A stretch of 64,000 nt of DNA from Leuctra nigra (lineage: Eukaryota > Arthropoda > Insecta > Plecoptera > Leuctridae), in NCBI GenBank assembly GCA_934045905.1, contig OW203764.1, positions 32,343,629-32,407,628 on the forward strand, written 5' to 3'. A program made the position numbers and the translations under genes. Shown piece by piece: positions 27,301 to 34,200 of the stretch. The notes under the pieces were generated by a model. The model searched no databases. It was not told where the DNA came from and was given only the letters and a program-made list of their open reading frames with translations. The first letter of the stretch is position 1. Each line of letters starts with the position of its first letter.

Positions 27301-28416
27301 GATCAACTTTTAATGATGGAAACTTTTGTGATATCTACACTCACTTAAAAGACGTCTGAGAAATTCTGGGTTCGAGTTTAAGTCGGATGTTCGTTTTTAT
27401 TTCCCATGCTTCTTCATAACTAGTAATTTGTAATTAAAATTTCCATTTAGTAGCAGCAGTAGTAGTAGTAGTAGTAATAGTAGTAGATATTCAAGCTTTT
27501 AGGTTTTTTAGACCACAAAGTGGCATTTTGACAGCATATAAGCTGTTAAACAGGTTACGCCAGAAGTTGGCACGCAAGTGCAAAGAGACAGGGTGACAGT
27601 ATCGTCGCCGGTGGTATGATAGTTCGTAGTGAGCATTCGTTTCATTCTCCTCGGAGATCTCTAACCCTCATCAGTGCGTTAATGTGTCAAGTGTAGGGTA
27701 GAGCTCTCGGGTTCGAGCCCCGGTTCGGTCGGATATTTTTCCCAAAGCACATCCCTTCCTCTCATCCTGACTCCATGGAAGTTCTCCACAGAAACCTACA
27801 TTCTCACCATTTATGTAAATTATATTTATCTCTCTGGTACAGATTGTAAGGTAAAACAGTAGCTAAAAAGTCAGGCATTGTATGTGTTCCCCTTCCTTGC
27901 AGACTAATTTGCAGACATTTTAAGTGATTCCTCCAGATTCAAGTTTTATGAAAGGGCATCTGAAAAATGATTGCGTATTTGAGGTTGTGAATGTTAACTT
28001 TGAACTTACAATCGACAGTGAGAGTAGCTTGTAAAGTATTTGTTTAGTATTGTATTATTTATTCATAATCTGATATTTCCGCACACAGTTTGAAATCCAA
28101 GTTCAAGACCGCCTTCTGGCCATCACACTTACCGGTCGAGCCGACGAAGCCTCGCTACTCATCGCTCGTAACTCAGCTGTCGTCCGCAGCGCTGTGCGCT
28201 AGTAGTCCGGTGCTGCCATCTCGCGGCACCACCTCGAACTCCGTGATGTCACTGGTGCGCCCTTTAGCGGTGCCCAAGCTTCACATCACCCCCGCCACGC
28301 CAGGCGCCGTCAGCGTCGCCTTGCCAGGCGTCGTGACGCCCCCGGCGACGACGCCGACCACCACAAGGACGTCGGCGGGACGACAGATGATATTCTTGAA
28401 GAAGAAGAAGAAATAG
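1..28416 (+). CDS. Ankyrin-repeat protein, ANKRD33/ANKRD33B-like, 5 exons, 5' partial
   Basis: Spliced gene with exons <1-379, 19286-19415, 19872-20012, 26414-26642 and 28089-28416; phases 0, 1, 1 and 2 join cleanly and give at least 401 residues. Exons 2-4 encode ankyrin repeats: VDVNKPDNEGNTPLHFAAQAG, HADVVNLIL, NLLGFTPLMKAALQGR and CAKLLISAGA. These are followed by a segment with GLRPDGWARYCGRYVCAD and WGSEPDL, then a basic, low-complexity Ser/Thr/Pro tail ending in five lysines. The layout of a few ankyrin repeats followed by a 'W A x Y x GR' segment is what I recall of ANKRD33/33B; these act as scaffold or transcription-modulating proteins in vertebrates. No enzyme, membrane or signal sequence is seen. 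The family call is by recall and moderately sure; an ankyrin protein is certain. The 18.9-kb first intron is full of transposons, and intron 3 holds another gene on the opposite strand. Confidence 0.75.
380..1924. other. Start of ankyrin-gene intron 1, no gene recognised
   Basis: Intronic sequence after the GTGAGT donor. A 179-codon open frame at 408-947 runs through it, but it starts inside the intron, has no recognisable domain and no splice partners, and is treated as chance. Nothing else is seen up to the hAT element at 1925. Confidence 0.5.
1925..2852. mobile_element. Non-autonomous hAT-type element, poly-G family, 928 bp
   Basis: The ends are inverted: CAGGCGCGTAGGAA at 1925 and TTCCTACGCGCCTG ending at 2852. 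They are flanked by the perfect 8-bp direct duplication ATCTTACA (1917-1924 and 2853-2860), the target-duplication length of hAT elements. The inside holds a poly-G tract near one end and three CCCTGCGGGGC palindromes with related flanks. There is no transposase frame. A shorter copy with the same ends lies at 5804-6103. Confidence 0.9.
2853..4529. other. Intron 1 segment with a tRNA-like patch and a truncated poly-G element
   Basis: Around 3315-3365 the bottom strand reads like part of a tRNA (a box-B-like GGGCTTAAATCCC), perhaps a SINE relic. From 3994 a GGCGTCCACAG end, poly-G, GCCCTGCGGGGCA and poly-C resemble the complete element at 59391-59810, but no matching right end is found. No gene is seen here. 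Confidence 0.4.
4530..4691 (-). CDS. Orphan terminal-exon-like segment, function unknown
   Basis: This GC-rich island in AT-rich intron has exon-like composition. On the minus strand a possible acceptor (TTTGAGCACAG) is followed by a 53-residue open frame ending in TGA, including PIVTSELCRDMMADDF and LVSVDLVNNLLSVARGCEQ. I do not recognise the protein. No partner exons are evident upstream on this strand, so it may be a remnant of a gene copy carried into the intron, or an exon of an undetected nested gene. Chance is possible but the codon-like composition argues for a former or present exon. Confidence 0.3.
   Translation of the reverse strand, partial: PIVTSELCRDMMADDFPHKYDVTLVSVDLVNNLLSVARGCEQTALEMGALRDT
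4920..5080. repeat. Inverted repeat / hairpin
   Basis: Arms of about 35 bp (4922-4955 and 5037-5072) share AAACTATTGGATCCCTGG and its complement around an 80-bp loop that itself contains a TTTCGACGATG / CATCGTCGAAA hairpin. It is likely a decayed fold-back MITE. Confidence 0.6.
5463..5490. repeat. Poly-G tract
   Basis: A nearly pure G run without recognisable element ends next to it. It could form G-quadruplexes; G and C runs recur throughout the window, often inside hAT-type elements. Confidence 0.8.
5804..6103. mobile_element. hAT-type MITE, poly-G family, 300 bp
   Basis: It has the same CAGGCGCGTAGGAA / TTCCTACGCGCCTG ends as the 1925 element and the perfect 8-bp target duplication GATCTGGA (5796-5803, 6104-6111). 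Poly-G lies near both ends. It is clearly non-autonomous. Confidence 0.92.
6116..6660 (-). mobile_element. Decayed Helitron-like element, reverse orientation
   Basis: It begins with ACTAGGAAAACGCT and TAATGCGTTGATAAGCGAG, the reverse complement of the CTAGT-ending terminus of the Helitron-like family at 32327, and continues with related text (TTGGTCCAATGACCAT, AAGTCGATCAG). A similarly diverged relative lies at 52130-52600. The far end is not defined. Confidence 0.6.
6337..6477. mobile_element. PIF/Harbinger-like MITE, 141 bp, nested in the Helitron relic
   Basis: Palindromic element with ends GAGCCGGTCTTTCAAT and ATTGAAAGACCGGCCC and the 3-bp duplication TTA (6334-6336, 6478-6480). TWA duplications are typical of PIF/Harbinger. 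The related sequence at 52130 lacks it, so it provides an empty site. Relatives are at 30703, 32007 and 63668. Confidence 0.8.
6661..7751. other. Intron 1 segment without recognisable features
   Basis: AT-rich intron. A 56-codon minus-strand frame around 6797-6975 looks slightly exon-like but has no clear splice context and was not accepted. Nothing else is seen. Confidence 0.4.
7871..8153. mobile_element. Palindromic MITE (Harbinger-like), 283 bp, nested in the hAT element
   Basis: Almost the whole element is one hairpin: arms start AGCTGGGTTCCCAT and end GGGAACCCAGCT, with FIR-like inner text GAAACCGAAAC in both orientations. It is flanked by TAA on both sides (7868-7870, 8154-8156). The related hAT copy at 48825 reads straight through this site (TTACTGCC) without it, which proves insertion. 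Confidence 0.88.
9010..9414. repeat. Long inverted repeat inside the hAT element
   Basis: Two arms of about 160 bp share AACACTCCGTGT, GATATCACTACTTTTCAGT and TTTGGCGCATCG in opposite orientation around a 75-bp centre. One arm is also recognisable at 49275-49375 in the second hAT copy, so the inversion belongs to the element's own end. Confidence 0.8.
9729..10045. other. GC-richer intron segment, no gene called
   Basis: Around 9760-9960 the G+C content rises and short frames exist on both strands, but none shows a domain or convincing splice sites. It may be an older repeat or exon remnant. Confidence 0.3.
10046..10366. mobile_element. MITE with long imperfect inverted repeats
   Basis: Ends include GCGGCCCCTACTTTTTTC (near 10062) and GAAAAAAGTAGGGGCC (near 10330). 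Inner matching pieces, GATAAAGAGT and ACTCTTTATC with GACACAGAT, lie in inverted order. No clean target duplication was found, so the superfamily is open. Confidence 0.7.
10367..15070. other. Intron 1 segment, no genes; poly-C tract and AT microsatellite
   Basis: Holds a long C run (about 11574-11600) in a GC-rich patch at 11440-11720 and an (AT)n run at 12512-12533. Several 60-110 codon frames here have no recognisable domains and no splice partners. Nothing else is supportable. Confidence 0.4.
15080..15150 (+). repeat. Possible tRNA-derived SINE head
   Basis: A TGGTTCAGGCAGTAACGC stretch (A-box-like) is followed about 35 bases later by CAGGTTCGGCTC (B-box-like GGTTCG). The spacing is tRNA-like but there is no foldable acceptor stem, so a SINE or tRNA pseudogene is likelier than a working tRNA. 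Confidence 0.3.
15713..15912. other. Assembly gap (200 N)
   Basis: A run of exactly 200 unknown bases, probably a placeholder length. It abuts a TTC microsatellite, which likely caused the assembly break. Confidence 0.99.
15913..16215. repeat. (TTC)n microsatellite
   Basis: About 300 bp of nearly pure TTC triplets with a few CTC/TTT interruptions. It is a polypurine/polypyrimidine tract capable of triplex formation. The long frames through it are artefacts of the repeat. Confidence 0.98.
16216..17123. other. Intron 1 segment with nothing recognised
   Basis: AT-rich sequence between the TTC repeat and the Helitron-like element. Neither strand shows a supportable exon or repeat end. Confidence 0.4.
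17124..19151 (+). mobile_element. Helitron-like element split by a nested hAT insertion
   Basis: The left end TTGAGCGAGCGAAGCGAG at 17124, then CTCTTTTGGCACGGACCT and TTGCACACATGTA, match the Helitron-like copies at 32327 and 54823. The right end ...GCTCATCAACGCGTTAC...TTTTCCTAG stops at 19151, followed by T. The hAT element 17543-18717 sits between the two halves, so this is one older element interrupted by a younger one. Confidence 0.7.
17543..18717. mobile_element. hAT-type element with GGGTTC(A/G)-repeat ends, 1175 bp
   Basis: Ends CAGGGATCGAACCCGAT and ATCGAACCCG-complement ...TTCGATCCCCTG are flanked by the perfect 8-bp duplication CACATCAC (17535-17542, 18718-18725). Subterminal arrays of GGGTTCGGGTTCAG hexamers occupy about 17560-17725 and 18550-18710. 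The centre contains a poly-G patch and a CCCCGCAGGGA motif shared with other elements here. No transposase is seen. Confidence 0.9.
19152..19285. other. End of ankyrin-gene intron 1 with acceptor
   Basis: The pyrimidine-rich CACCCTCTCTTGCAG ends at 19285, immediately before exon 2. The intron between 380 and 19285 is thus about 18.9 kb. Confidence 0.7.
19286..19415 (+). CDS. Ankyrin gene exon 2
   Basis: Starts in phase 0 after TCTCTTGCAG and ends one base into a codon before donor GTGAGC. It encodes the first ankyrin helix pair (TAVSHIASHGSQSMLEALLQ) and the loop and start of the second repeat (NEGNTPLHFAAQAG), with the classic TPLHxAA signature. Confidence 0.9.
19551..19871 (+). repeat. Exon-border tandem array, 36-bp unit (ankyrin exon 3 head)
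   Basis: About eight or nine copies of a 36-bp unit that joins the intron end (TTGATCCTTGTTCCAG) to the exon head (GTCATGCAGATGTTGTGAAC); two central copies are degenerate. Each unit carries a TTCCAG acceptor. The unit is 12 codons long and in register, so use of an upstream acceptor would add copies of a GHADVVNLILVP block in frame. The innermost acceptor (19871) joins exon 2 correctly without extra residues. Confidence 0.9.
19872..20012 (+). CDS. Ankyrin gene exon 3
   Basis: Begins with the two bases completing Gly after TTCCAG and ends one base into a Gly codon before GTGAGT. It encodes GHADVVNLILSHCSEVDV and the TPLMKAALQGR-containing repeat. Its first 22 bases are the seed of the array immediately upstream. 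Confidence 0.88.
20013..21676. other. Ankyrin-gene intron 3, first part; no features
   Basis: AT-rich intron between exon 3 and the 3' end of the nested minus-strand gene. A short AT-rich block at 21380-21450 and a small G run at 21590-21601 are the only low-complexity pieces. No exon is supported. Confidence 0.4.
21677..21682 (-). promoter_or_regulatory. Polyadenylation signal of the heptad-repeat gene
   Basis: AATAAA on the minus strand, about 140 bases after the TAA stop at 21820. It is the first canonical hexamer downstream. Confidence 0.5.
21820..22478 (-). CDS. Heptad-repeat gene exon 2 (repeat region and C-terminus)
   Basis: Acceptor CTTTTTTCTCTCAG precedes 22478; the frame stays open for 219 codons to TAA. 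It carries all the heptads and the C-terminal domain. Third-position G+C is high, unlike the AT-rich surroundings. Overlapping frames on both strands are shadows of the repeat. Confidence 0.88.
21820..23825 (-). CDS. Secreted heptad-repeat beta-roll-like protein, 2 exons, 248 aa
   Basis: Exon 1 is 23825-23738 and exon 2 is 22478-21820, joined in phase 1 (donor GTAAGTG, acceptor TCTCTCAG). Residues 1-25 form a signal peptide (MCSRTSVVTALAALWLCHVM). Residues 37-173 are about 19 seven-residue repeats of pattern x-V-x-G-[DN]-[ND]-[AT], for example HVTGDDA, LIHGNDA, VVRGNNA, RVTGTNV, with one single-residue insertion. Several Asn-X-Ser/Thr sequons occur. A 75-residue non-repeat tail follows, with hydrophobic strand-like pieces (VVIWAKEGVVVKVNG). 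Pairs of heptads would make 14-residue coils, as in the bacterial YadA-head/Hep_Hag left-handed beta-roll; that link is inference. I recognise no animal family. The gene lies wholly inside intron 3 of the ankyrin gene, opposite strand. Confidence 0.8.
22904..23582. mobile_element. MITE with CCAGAGTGG ends in the heptad-gene intron
   Basis: Inverted ends AGGACCCCTCAGAACCAGAG (22904) and CTCTGGTTCTGAGGGGTCCT (ending 23582), about 32 bp with one 3-bp gap. CCACTCTGG recurs at least three more times inside. No target duplication is clear and there is no coding capacity. It fills over half of the 1259-bp intron. Confidence 0.8.
23738..23825 (-). CDS. Heptad-repeat gene exon 1 (signal peptide)
   Basis: ATG at 23825-23823 opens 29 codons encoding a signal peptide with hydrophobic core VVTALAALWL, ending one base into a codon before the strong donor GTAAGTG. 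It was found by matching phase to exon 2 and is too short to show as an isolated frame. Confidence 0.8.
23826..25494. other. Ankyrin-gene intron 3, second part; short minisatellite
   Basis: No exon is seen. At 25185-25265 a 12-bp unit (TGTCAAGTACAA) repeats about six times. A promoter for the heptad gene would lie just above 23825, but no clear core element stands out. Confidence 0.4.
25495..25635. repeat. Intronic minisatellite, about 36-bp unit
   Basis: Units of the form TAGAATGTATGTCACCCCGA-CACAACGG repeat about four times, and one more CCCCGACACAACG lies at 26388-26400 beyond the inserted MITE, only 13 bases from the exon 4 acceptor. The array therefore once reached the splice site and was later split. 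Confidence 0.8.
25636..26383. mobile_element. hAT-type MITE with nested hairpins, 748 bp
   Basis: Ends CAAGGAGGTTAT and ATAACCTCCTTG, flanked by the perfect 8-bp duplication GTTACCCC (25628-25635, 26384-26391). Two inner inverted repeats occur: about 35-bp arms at 25756-25846 (CTATAACTCCATTGCGA) and about 75-bp arms at 25917-26230 (ACACTTAGAGAGATGCGG). It sits in the minisatellite just before exon 4. Confidence 0.88.
26414..26642 (+). CDS. Ankyrin gene exon 4
   Basis: Acceptor CATGTTGCAG, two bases completing Gly, then ASTVLRDTGKGLRPDGWARY, CGRYVCADMIVKLSRHRLLE and WGSEPDL; ends in phase 2 before GTGACG. It closes the ankyrin domain and holds the segment most reminiscent of ANKRD33. Confidence 0.88.
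26763..27144. mobile_element. Fold-back MITE, 382 bp, TTAA-flanked
   Basis: Arms of about 180 bp (GACGGCT...AGCCGTC ends; inner CAGAACAGTTCAATGAAAAT and complement; centre CACTAAACATCTGTAGGACA palindrome). TTAA lies on both sides (26759-26762, 27145-27148). TTAA is its own complement, so the duplication is weak evidence for a piggyBac-like origin. Confidence 0.75.
27145..28088. other. Ankyrin-gene intron 4 remainder
   Basis: Contains a short GTA triplet repeat (27450-27486) and a tRNA-like patch with B-box-like GGTTCGAGCCCC near 27709. Exon 5's acceptor (CCGCACACAG) ends at 28088 and has a weak pyrimidine tract. Confidence 0.4.
28089..28416 (+). CDS. Ankyrin gene exon 5 (C-terminus)
   Basis: One base completes Ser from exon 4, then 108 codons to TAG. 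Basic start (LKSKFKTAFWPS), then Ser/Thr/Pro/Val-rich low-complexity sequence and a QMIFLKKKKK tail. It is probably disordered. Confidence 0.82.
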
Positions 28417-28464
28417 CAGTTGCTGGAAGTGCCCAGGCTGTATTCACAGAGTGGCAGACAAAAG

Positions 28465-28470
28465 AATAAA
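28465..28470 (+). promoter_or_regulatory. Polyadenylation signal of the ankyrin gene
   Basis: AATAAA 48 bases after the TAG stop. It is the first canonical hexamer downstream. Confidence 0.65.
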
Positions 28471-30702
28471 AGTCTTACGGAGATTTCAAACAGATTGAAA
28501 AATCTAAGAGGCTTCATGCGATGAATATGTTTTAGTGGCGAAACTTACGAAGCCAATAGTCATATCTCGAATCTTCCTTCTTGCGGCGTGTTCCATGATT
28601 GAGAAATCAACGTCATTATCATTAATTAATTATAAATCATACTTAAGGTGAGGGATCACCAATGGACACCTCTGCCATTTTAAAGATTGTGACCATCTCG
28701 TTGAAAAAAAGACAATATGTAGAAATGACAGAAAATTGAAATGTTGCATTTTGTAATTTCCGTGTTATCAGCGGTCAGATTTTGCATAGAAATCCCTGAA
28801 TTTAAAAATCCACGATAACTTTTACGATCAAATTTACAATAATGTACAAAGATAAATTAATTCGCAAAAAAATGTGTAGCTTCGGCATTTTATTTCGTCA
28901 CTAACGACACTGTCAGTCTAACAAAATGTCGGTTTAAAGGCTCTTCCTTCCTCTTAATGAAATGTACTGTATGTAAGCAAGGTTAAATATTTCAACAATT
29001 GCGTTAACAAACACAAAGAGACTCTTTTGAAATGACCTTCACGTGCGCTTTTGACATAATAATCATATTTGATAATATAAGGATGTTCATATTTATCAAC
29101 AGCACCTGATAATTCAAGAGTTGTCCCACATTTTTCAATCAACAAATCGCCATGTAAATTGGGGGAGATCAAACTGAATTCAACGCCATATTCAAATATC
29201 TCACAGAAACAGTGCGAAAATATCATCGTAAACGCTTGTAACGCCTTAATTATAGAACAAGATTGTTTCAAAGTACATAAACTGTTTATCGATAGTAAAC
29301 GTATCAATGGATGGATTCCGCAGAAACTGTCAATTTTTGTGAGTTTTTGGTGGAAAGCACAAGAAAGGCACAAATCTTTTCTAAACGCGACAAACTAACC
29401 GACACATTCTGTGACTCAGTTATGTAGATGTATACTTAGACGATAGCGCACGTTCTCTACGGTCTTCCTACTTACTCTTTAGCTCTAGATTACGATTAAA
29501 GTTTTTACAATGTTAATCATATACAGAGATAAGGGATAACAAAGATGTTTTGGATGAATGGGCAATGTAAGACTGGAAGTTGGCAGAAAGACTGATGAAA
29601 ATATTAACATTTTATTATTGATCTGATTAGAAGTTTTAACAAATATTTATATTTCGAAACTGATCCGAATTACAACATATCTATCACAAATACACTCTGT
29701 TTCTAAAGTCGTATCGACCGCTGTTATGCAAATCACAAATTAGATGCAATGTGTTGTACTGAAAATTCAGCTGCAATCAGAGGTAAATTCTAGTAACACT
29801 TTCATCAACATCGTCGTAACTTTCAAACCATTCAAAGTCGATCAAGAAATAAGAATACAAACTTATAAGTACCAGTTTTATGCTCAAACTCGACGTAAAT
29901 AAAAGCGAATAGAAATTCGCTCACCTTTAGTCAACTTCGAACACAAATTTAGAAAAATTTACACAAATTTAGAAATTTGAAATCGGATGTCTTATTTCTA
30001 AGAAACTAAAATAGCTGCTAGTGAAAACTATTTTCACATTTATAATAATTAGCATAATTCAAAGTTATAACGGTATTTATGAAACATTGACTAGAATTTA
30101 CCTCAGGTAAACTCTGACTCTTACTGGACTCTAAATCGTACTGGCTGAACTTCAAGTCCTGTTGAATTTTGCAAACAGCATTACATATCTGTGTTTGAGA
30201 AAAATCAACAATACTCCAAATACATTGTGCAGTAAAATGTTCATAGTCAATTTCTGAAGTATTTGAAGTATTTCAATGTCCCACTTTATAGCAGGTAATA
30301 AAATAAGTACACCTGTCCAAGAACTTTTCTCATGCTTCATCGTATAGAGCTGAATCCAAGTTGTTTGTACGCATGTGTACAAATGGTGTACGTGTTGCTG
30401 TACATACTGGTTAAATATATAATATCTTCTATACACAAGTCAGTCTGCTCCTTGTCAAATATTGTAAATTATTTCTGTACAATCATGTCTCAGTTGCTGT
30501 ATGAATATTGGACGTTATTACAATAAAAATATATAAAACGTTATTTATTATATCATCATTCTTCAACGTAACACTTGTGTGCAACTAGTTTCGTTAGTTG
30601 ATAATATAGACCGACTGAGAAATCATCTGGTTGGTTTTAGTTTCTGAAGAAAATCACATGAAAGCTCGGTTTCCTAGATCTATTCGTGCTTTACAACAAT
30701 AA
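28471..30702. other. Intergenic region between convergent genes, no gene supported
   Basis: AT-rich sequence between the 3' ends of the ankyrin gene (+) and DNAJC22 (-). A 139-codon minus-strand frame (29373-28954) exists but has no recognisable domain or coding composition. No repeats with clear ends were found. Confidence 0.4.
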
Positions 30703-30823
30703 GGGCCATGTTTTTCAATACTCTGCTAAATTTTAAACAGCTTGACTATTGCCATGGCAACAACCAATGAAATTCCTTGAACCACAGATTAAACTTAATT
30801 ACTGGTTTTAGCAGAGTACTACC
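30703..30823. mobile_element. Harbinger-like MITE, degenerate copy
   Basis: Starts GGGCCATGTTTTTCAATACT after TAA and ends near AGCAGAGTACTACC before TTA, matching the 6337/32007 family (shared CATGGCAACAACCAATG-like centre). Confidence 0.6.
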
Positions 30824-30876
30824 TTAGTAGTAGGTATACAAGTCAATAATATTTATAAAAGCAAACTTCATGTGAT

Positions 30877-30882
30877 TTTATT
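30877..30882 (-). promoter_or_regulatory. Polyadenylation signal of DNAJC22
   Basis: AATAAA on the minus strand about 200 bases past the TGA stop at 31079-31081. Confidence 0.5.
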
Positions 30883-31078
30883 TAGAAGCCAGATCCATTC
30901 AGATTATTTCTAAATTTGCCCACCTCTTTGGAAGCGTTTAAGAAAACAGTTATAATTTTCACAAAACGAAGTCAGCTTCTTTCTGTGAAACTTCTGCTTT
31001 CAGTTCATGTCATACGAAAGAACATCACTCTATCTGTTGACACTCGAATCTTCACTTGTCCTTGTTTTGAACACCTCT

Positions 31079-31282
31079 TCACGCCGACTTCTGGTTCCTT
31101 CTGTTCCTCTTTCCCTTGATGTTGGACAGCGTCTCGTAGGCCTGTTGGATCGCCATGAATCTGTCTTGCGCAGCATCCCTGAGCTCCGGGTCCTTGACCT
31201 TATCGGGATGGAACTCTCTGGACAGAGCGCGCCACTTGCTGGTGATGTCGCTCTGTGACGCGCTGCCCGGCAGCCCCAGCAC
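31079..31282 (-). CDS. DNAJC22: DNAJC22 exon 5 (J domain)
   Basis: Acceptor TTTGCTTGACTCAG, phase 0, then 67 codons and TGA. It holds the whole J domain including EFHPDKVKDPELRDAAQDRF and the AYETLSNIKGKR end of helix IV. It keeps 13 bases (around CTGCCGGGCAGCG) that every upstream array copy lacks. Confidence 0.93.
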   Translation of the reverse strand: MLGLPGSASQSDITSKWRALSREFHPDKVKDPELRDAAQDRFMAIQQAYETLSNIKGKRNRRNQKSA

Positions 31283-34200
31283 CTGAGTCAAGCAAACACG
31301 CGGTCATTACATACTGCACTGGTTTCACGAGACATAAGGATGGAACACGAGGATGGAACTCTCTGGACAGAGCGCGCCACTTGCTGGTGATGTCGCTCTG
31401 TGACGCCCCAGCACCTGAGTCAAGCAAACACACGGTCATTACATACTGCACTGGTTTCACGAGACGTAAGGATGGAACACGAGGATGGAACTCTCTGGAC
31501 AGAGCGCGCCACTTGCTGGTGATGTCGCTCTGTGACGCCCCAGCACCTGAGTCAAGCAAACACGCGGTCATTACATACTGCACTGGTTTCACGAGACATA
31601 AGGATGGAACACGAGGATGGAACTCTCTGGACAGAGCGCGCCACTTGCTGGTGATGTCGCTCTGTGACGCCCCAGCACCTGAGTCAAGCAAACACTTTAC
31701 ATACTGGACACAGGCAGACATCACAACCTAAAACCATTTTCTCTTTAATGAGTGATAAAATGTCATGTTTATTATTCTAAAAATAAGATAAGAAGCAAAT
31801 AATGGTAACAATGTAAGTCATTTGCTTATTTGATTAACTTTTCAACATTAAAAAAATTAATGTTGGTTAAAACTTATAGGCTCTCTCTAAAACTGTTTTT
31901 TTTACGAAAATTTCAATTAATACCCATATTTATAATTTATTTACATTTCAAGAAGGATCCTAAGAATGATATAGGTAATTACAACAATTTACTATTAACA
32001 GTTTAAGGGCCGAGTTTCTAAATGGTTAGTTTAAATTGGTCATTCAAGTATGATTCATCGATTGTCATTGGTTGTTGTAATGGTAATTTTGTCCTAACCA
32101 ACTGTTTAAAATTTAGCAGAGCATTGAAAAACTGGCCCTAAAGGAATATAAAACTGTACCTATAAACAATACTATTAATAAACATTTATTGAAACAAGAC
32201 AATTCTTTTTGTACTTTCTACATAATCTTTATTATAATTATAAATCCAATCCAATATTTCGTGCAGTCTCACAGAACTTCTTACAGGACGAAATATTGTA
32301 TCTAATTAAAAATATAATAAAGATTATTGAGCGAGCGAAGCGAGCGACTCCATTTGGCTCTTTTAGCACGGACCTCTGTTTTTTTTTTTGTTTTTTTTTT
32401 TGTTTTTGTTTTTGTATGCTAAAGGAAGCAATGGAAGTCGCACCGTTTCACCGATCGACCTGAAATTTTGCACACATGTAAAGACAACCTTCTCTGTTTG
32501 CAGACCCAATTTTTTTTTGAAATCCATCCATTGGTTCATTGTTAAAATAAGTATCTCCTGATAGCCTAAAAAATTAAAATGGTCTTCGAGAAATGTGATC
32601 AAACTCATATTTAGCATGGTCAGTAAGACCAACAATGTCACTTATTTTACAAATTTTCAGCCGAATCTGTCAAGAAAGTATGCACTTATTGACATTTTTA
32701 ATAGCTGTCAGAAATGAAACATTGAAAATGAATGTCTTTCCAATGCAACTGAATCTGATTTGCTTTAGGTACAAGAGTGTTTTGATGGTATGTACAGTTT
32801 TTTAGTGAAAAGCAGATATTTTTATGTTTATTGAGTTGATCAAATTTGAATAATTCAATTTGGATCATAGTTTCCAACAAATCATTTCGAGTTTTTAAGG
32901 ACCTTGATTGTCTTTTCGTCAATTCGTAGTTCTAATGGCCGTGCCTCCCGTGTTTCTACTTGGCTGATTTTGCATCCAGGAGGGATTAGAAACATAAGCT
33001 CACATTTCAATAATATCATTGAGTGGCGTTTGTTCTCTTCTAGCGTTCACACGTCATTCCAAATCTCTCCTGCATTTTGCTTCTTTTCGTTGATAATTTT
33101 GGCAATTTGGTGTACTTTGTGAAGGTATTAGTAAAATTGAATCGCTTTTAAAGCATAGATATTAGGTATCTACAGTTTTTGTCCAGGGGATTGATTATTT
33201 CAAATTATTTTCTTCTTGGAAACGTTGGATTTATTCCGTTTCTGAGCTTCTGTCTAGCCTGACATTTCCTTGAAGGTTGCTATTTTTTTTTGAAAGTTTT
33301 GATTCATTCAGTTCAAAACATTATACGTTGTCTTATTTTAATTGTGGAACGTTGGATTCATTCCGTTTCTAAACTAGGTAGTTACTATTTTACCTGATCC
33401 GTTTTTTGTGTGGAACTTTGATTCCTTTCGCTTATTAGTTGAAAGGTGATTAGTTTATTTTCATATTTGCGAAGTTTTGTTCAAGATTCATTTCGTAACA
33501 TTACGACATTGAATACATTACGTCTTTGAGCACACATTTCGTGCATTTCAAACATTGATCACACAAATATTATTGTACTTTAATTAGGTAGGTACTCTAC
33601 TTCTTACTTTTTCATTACCTATCTTATCCCTATTTAACATGCCGAAAAATGGAAAGACTTCTGCTAGAATGAAAGCCATAAAGGCGAAAAAGCGTCTGCG
33701 TGAAATTGAAGATCAAGAAACTGACGAAGCTAAATCTAAAAGGTTGAAACAAAATGTCGTTAATAATAAAGCATCAAGGAGCAAAGAGACCCCCGACCAG
33801 ACTGCTGCAAGGAGATACTCAAACAATCAACGCAATACCCGCTCTCGTGCAGCGGGTATTGCCGATTGACCGACCAACTAAAAACTTCGCATGGTAATTG
33901 GTAGCAACATTTAAGGTATTTTTGCCAATTTTCAGTCTAATTTGTAGTTATTTTCAAAAGTTTTTGTAATTTTAGGGACATTTTGTGTGTTGGCTGTCAA
34001 ATTCACGGCGACATCGAATCTTTAGTTCAAGGCAAGGTAGTTAGAGCAGAAAGTTTCAAACGAAATGAAACTAATAATGACCGTTTAACAGATTGATCTG
34101 ATATTGTGTACACAGTAATATCATATCATATGAGTGGTCCCAGGTATATTGTTTGAAAGATATCCTGTGATTTTTGAAACTTAACAAGGAACCGTTCAAT

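Noticed and set aside
27600..27735. tRNA gene with GGTTCGAGCCCC box
   Set aside because: Spacing to any A-box is too long and no cloverleaf stems are seen; at most a SINE relic.
28954..29373. 139-codon minus-strand frame in intergenic DNA
   Set aside because: AT-rich composition, no domain, overlapping frames on both strands; likely chance.
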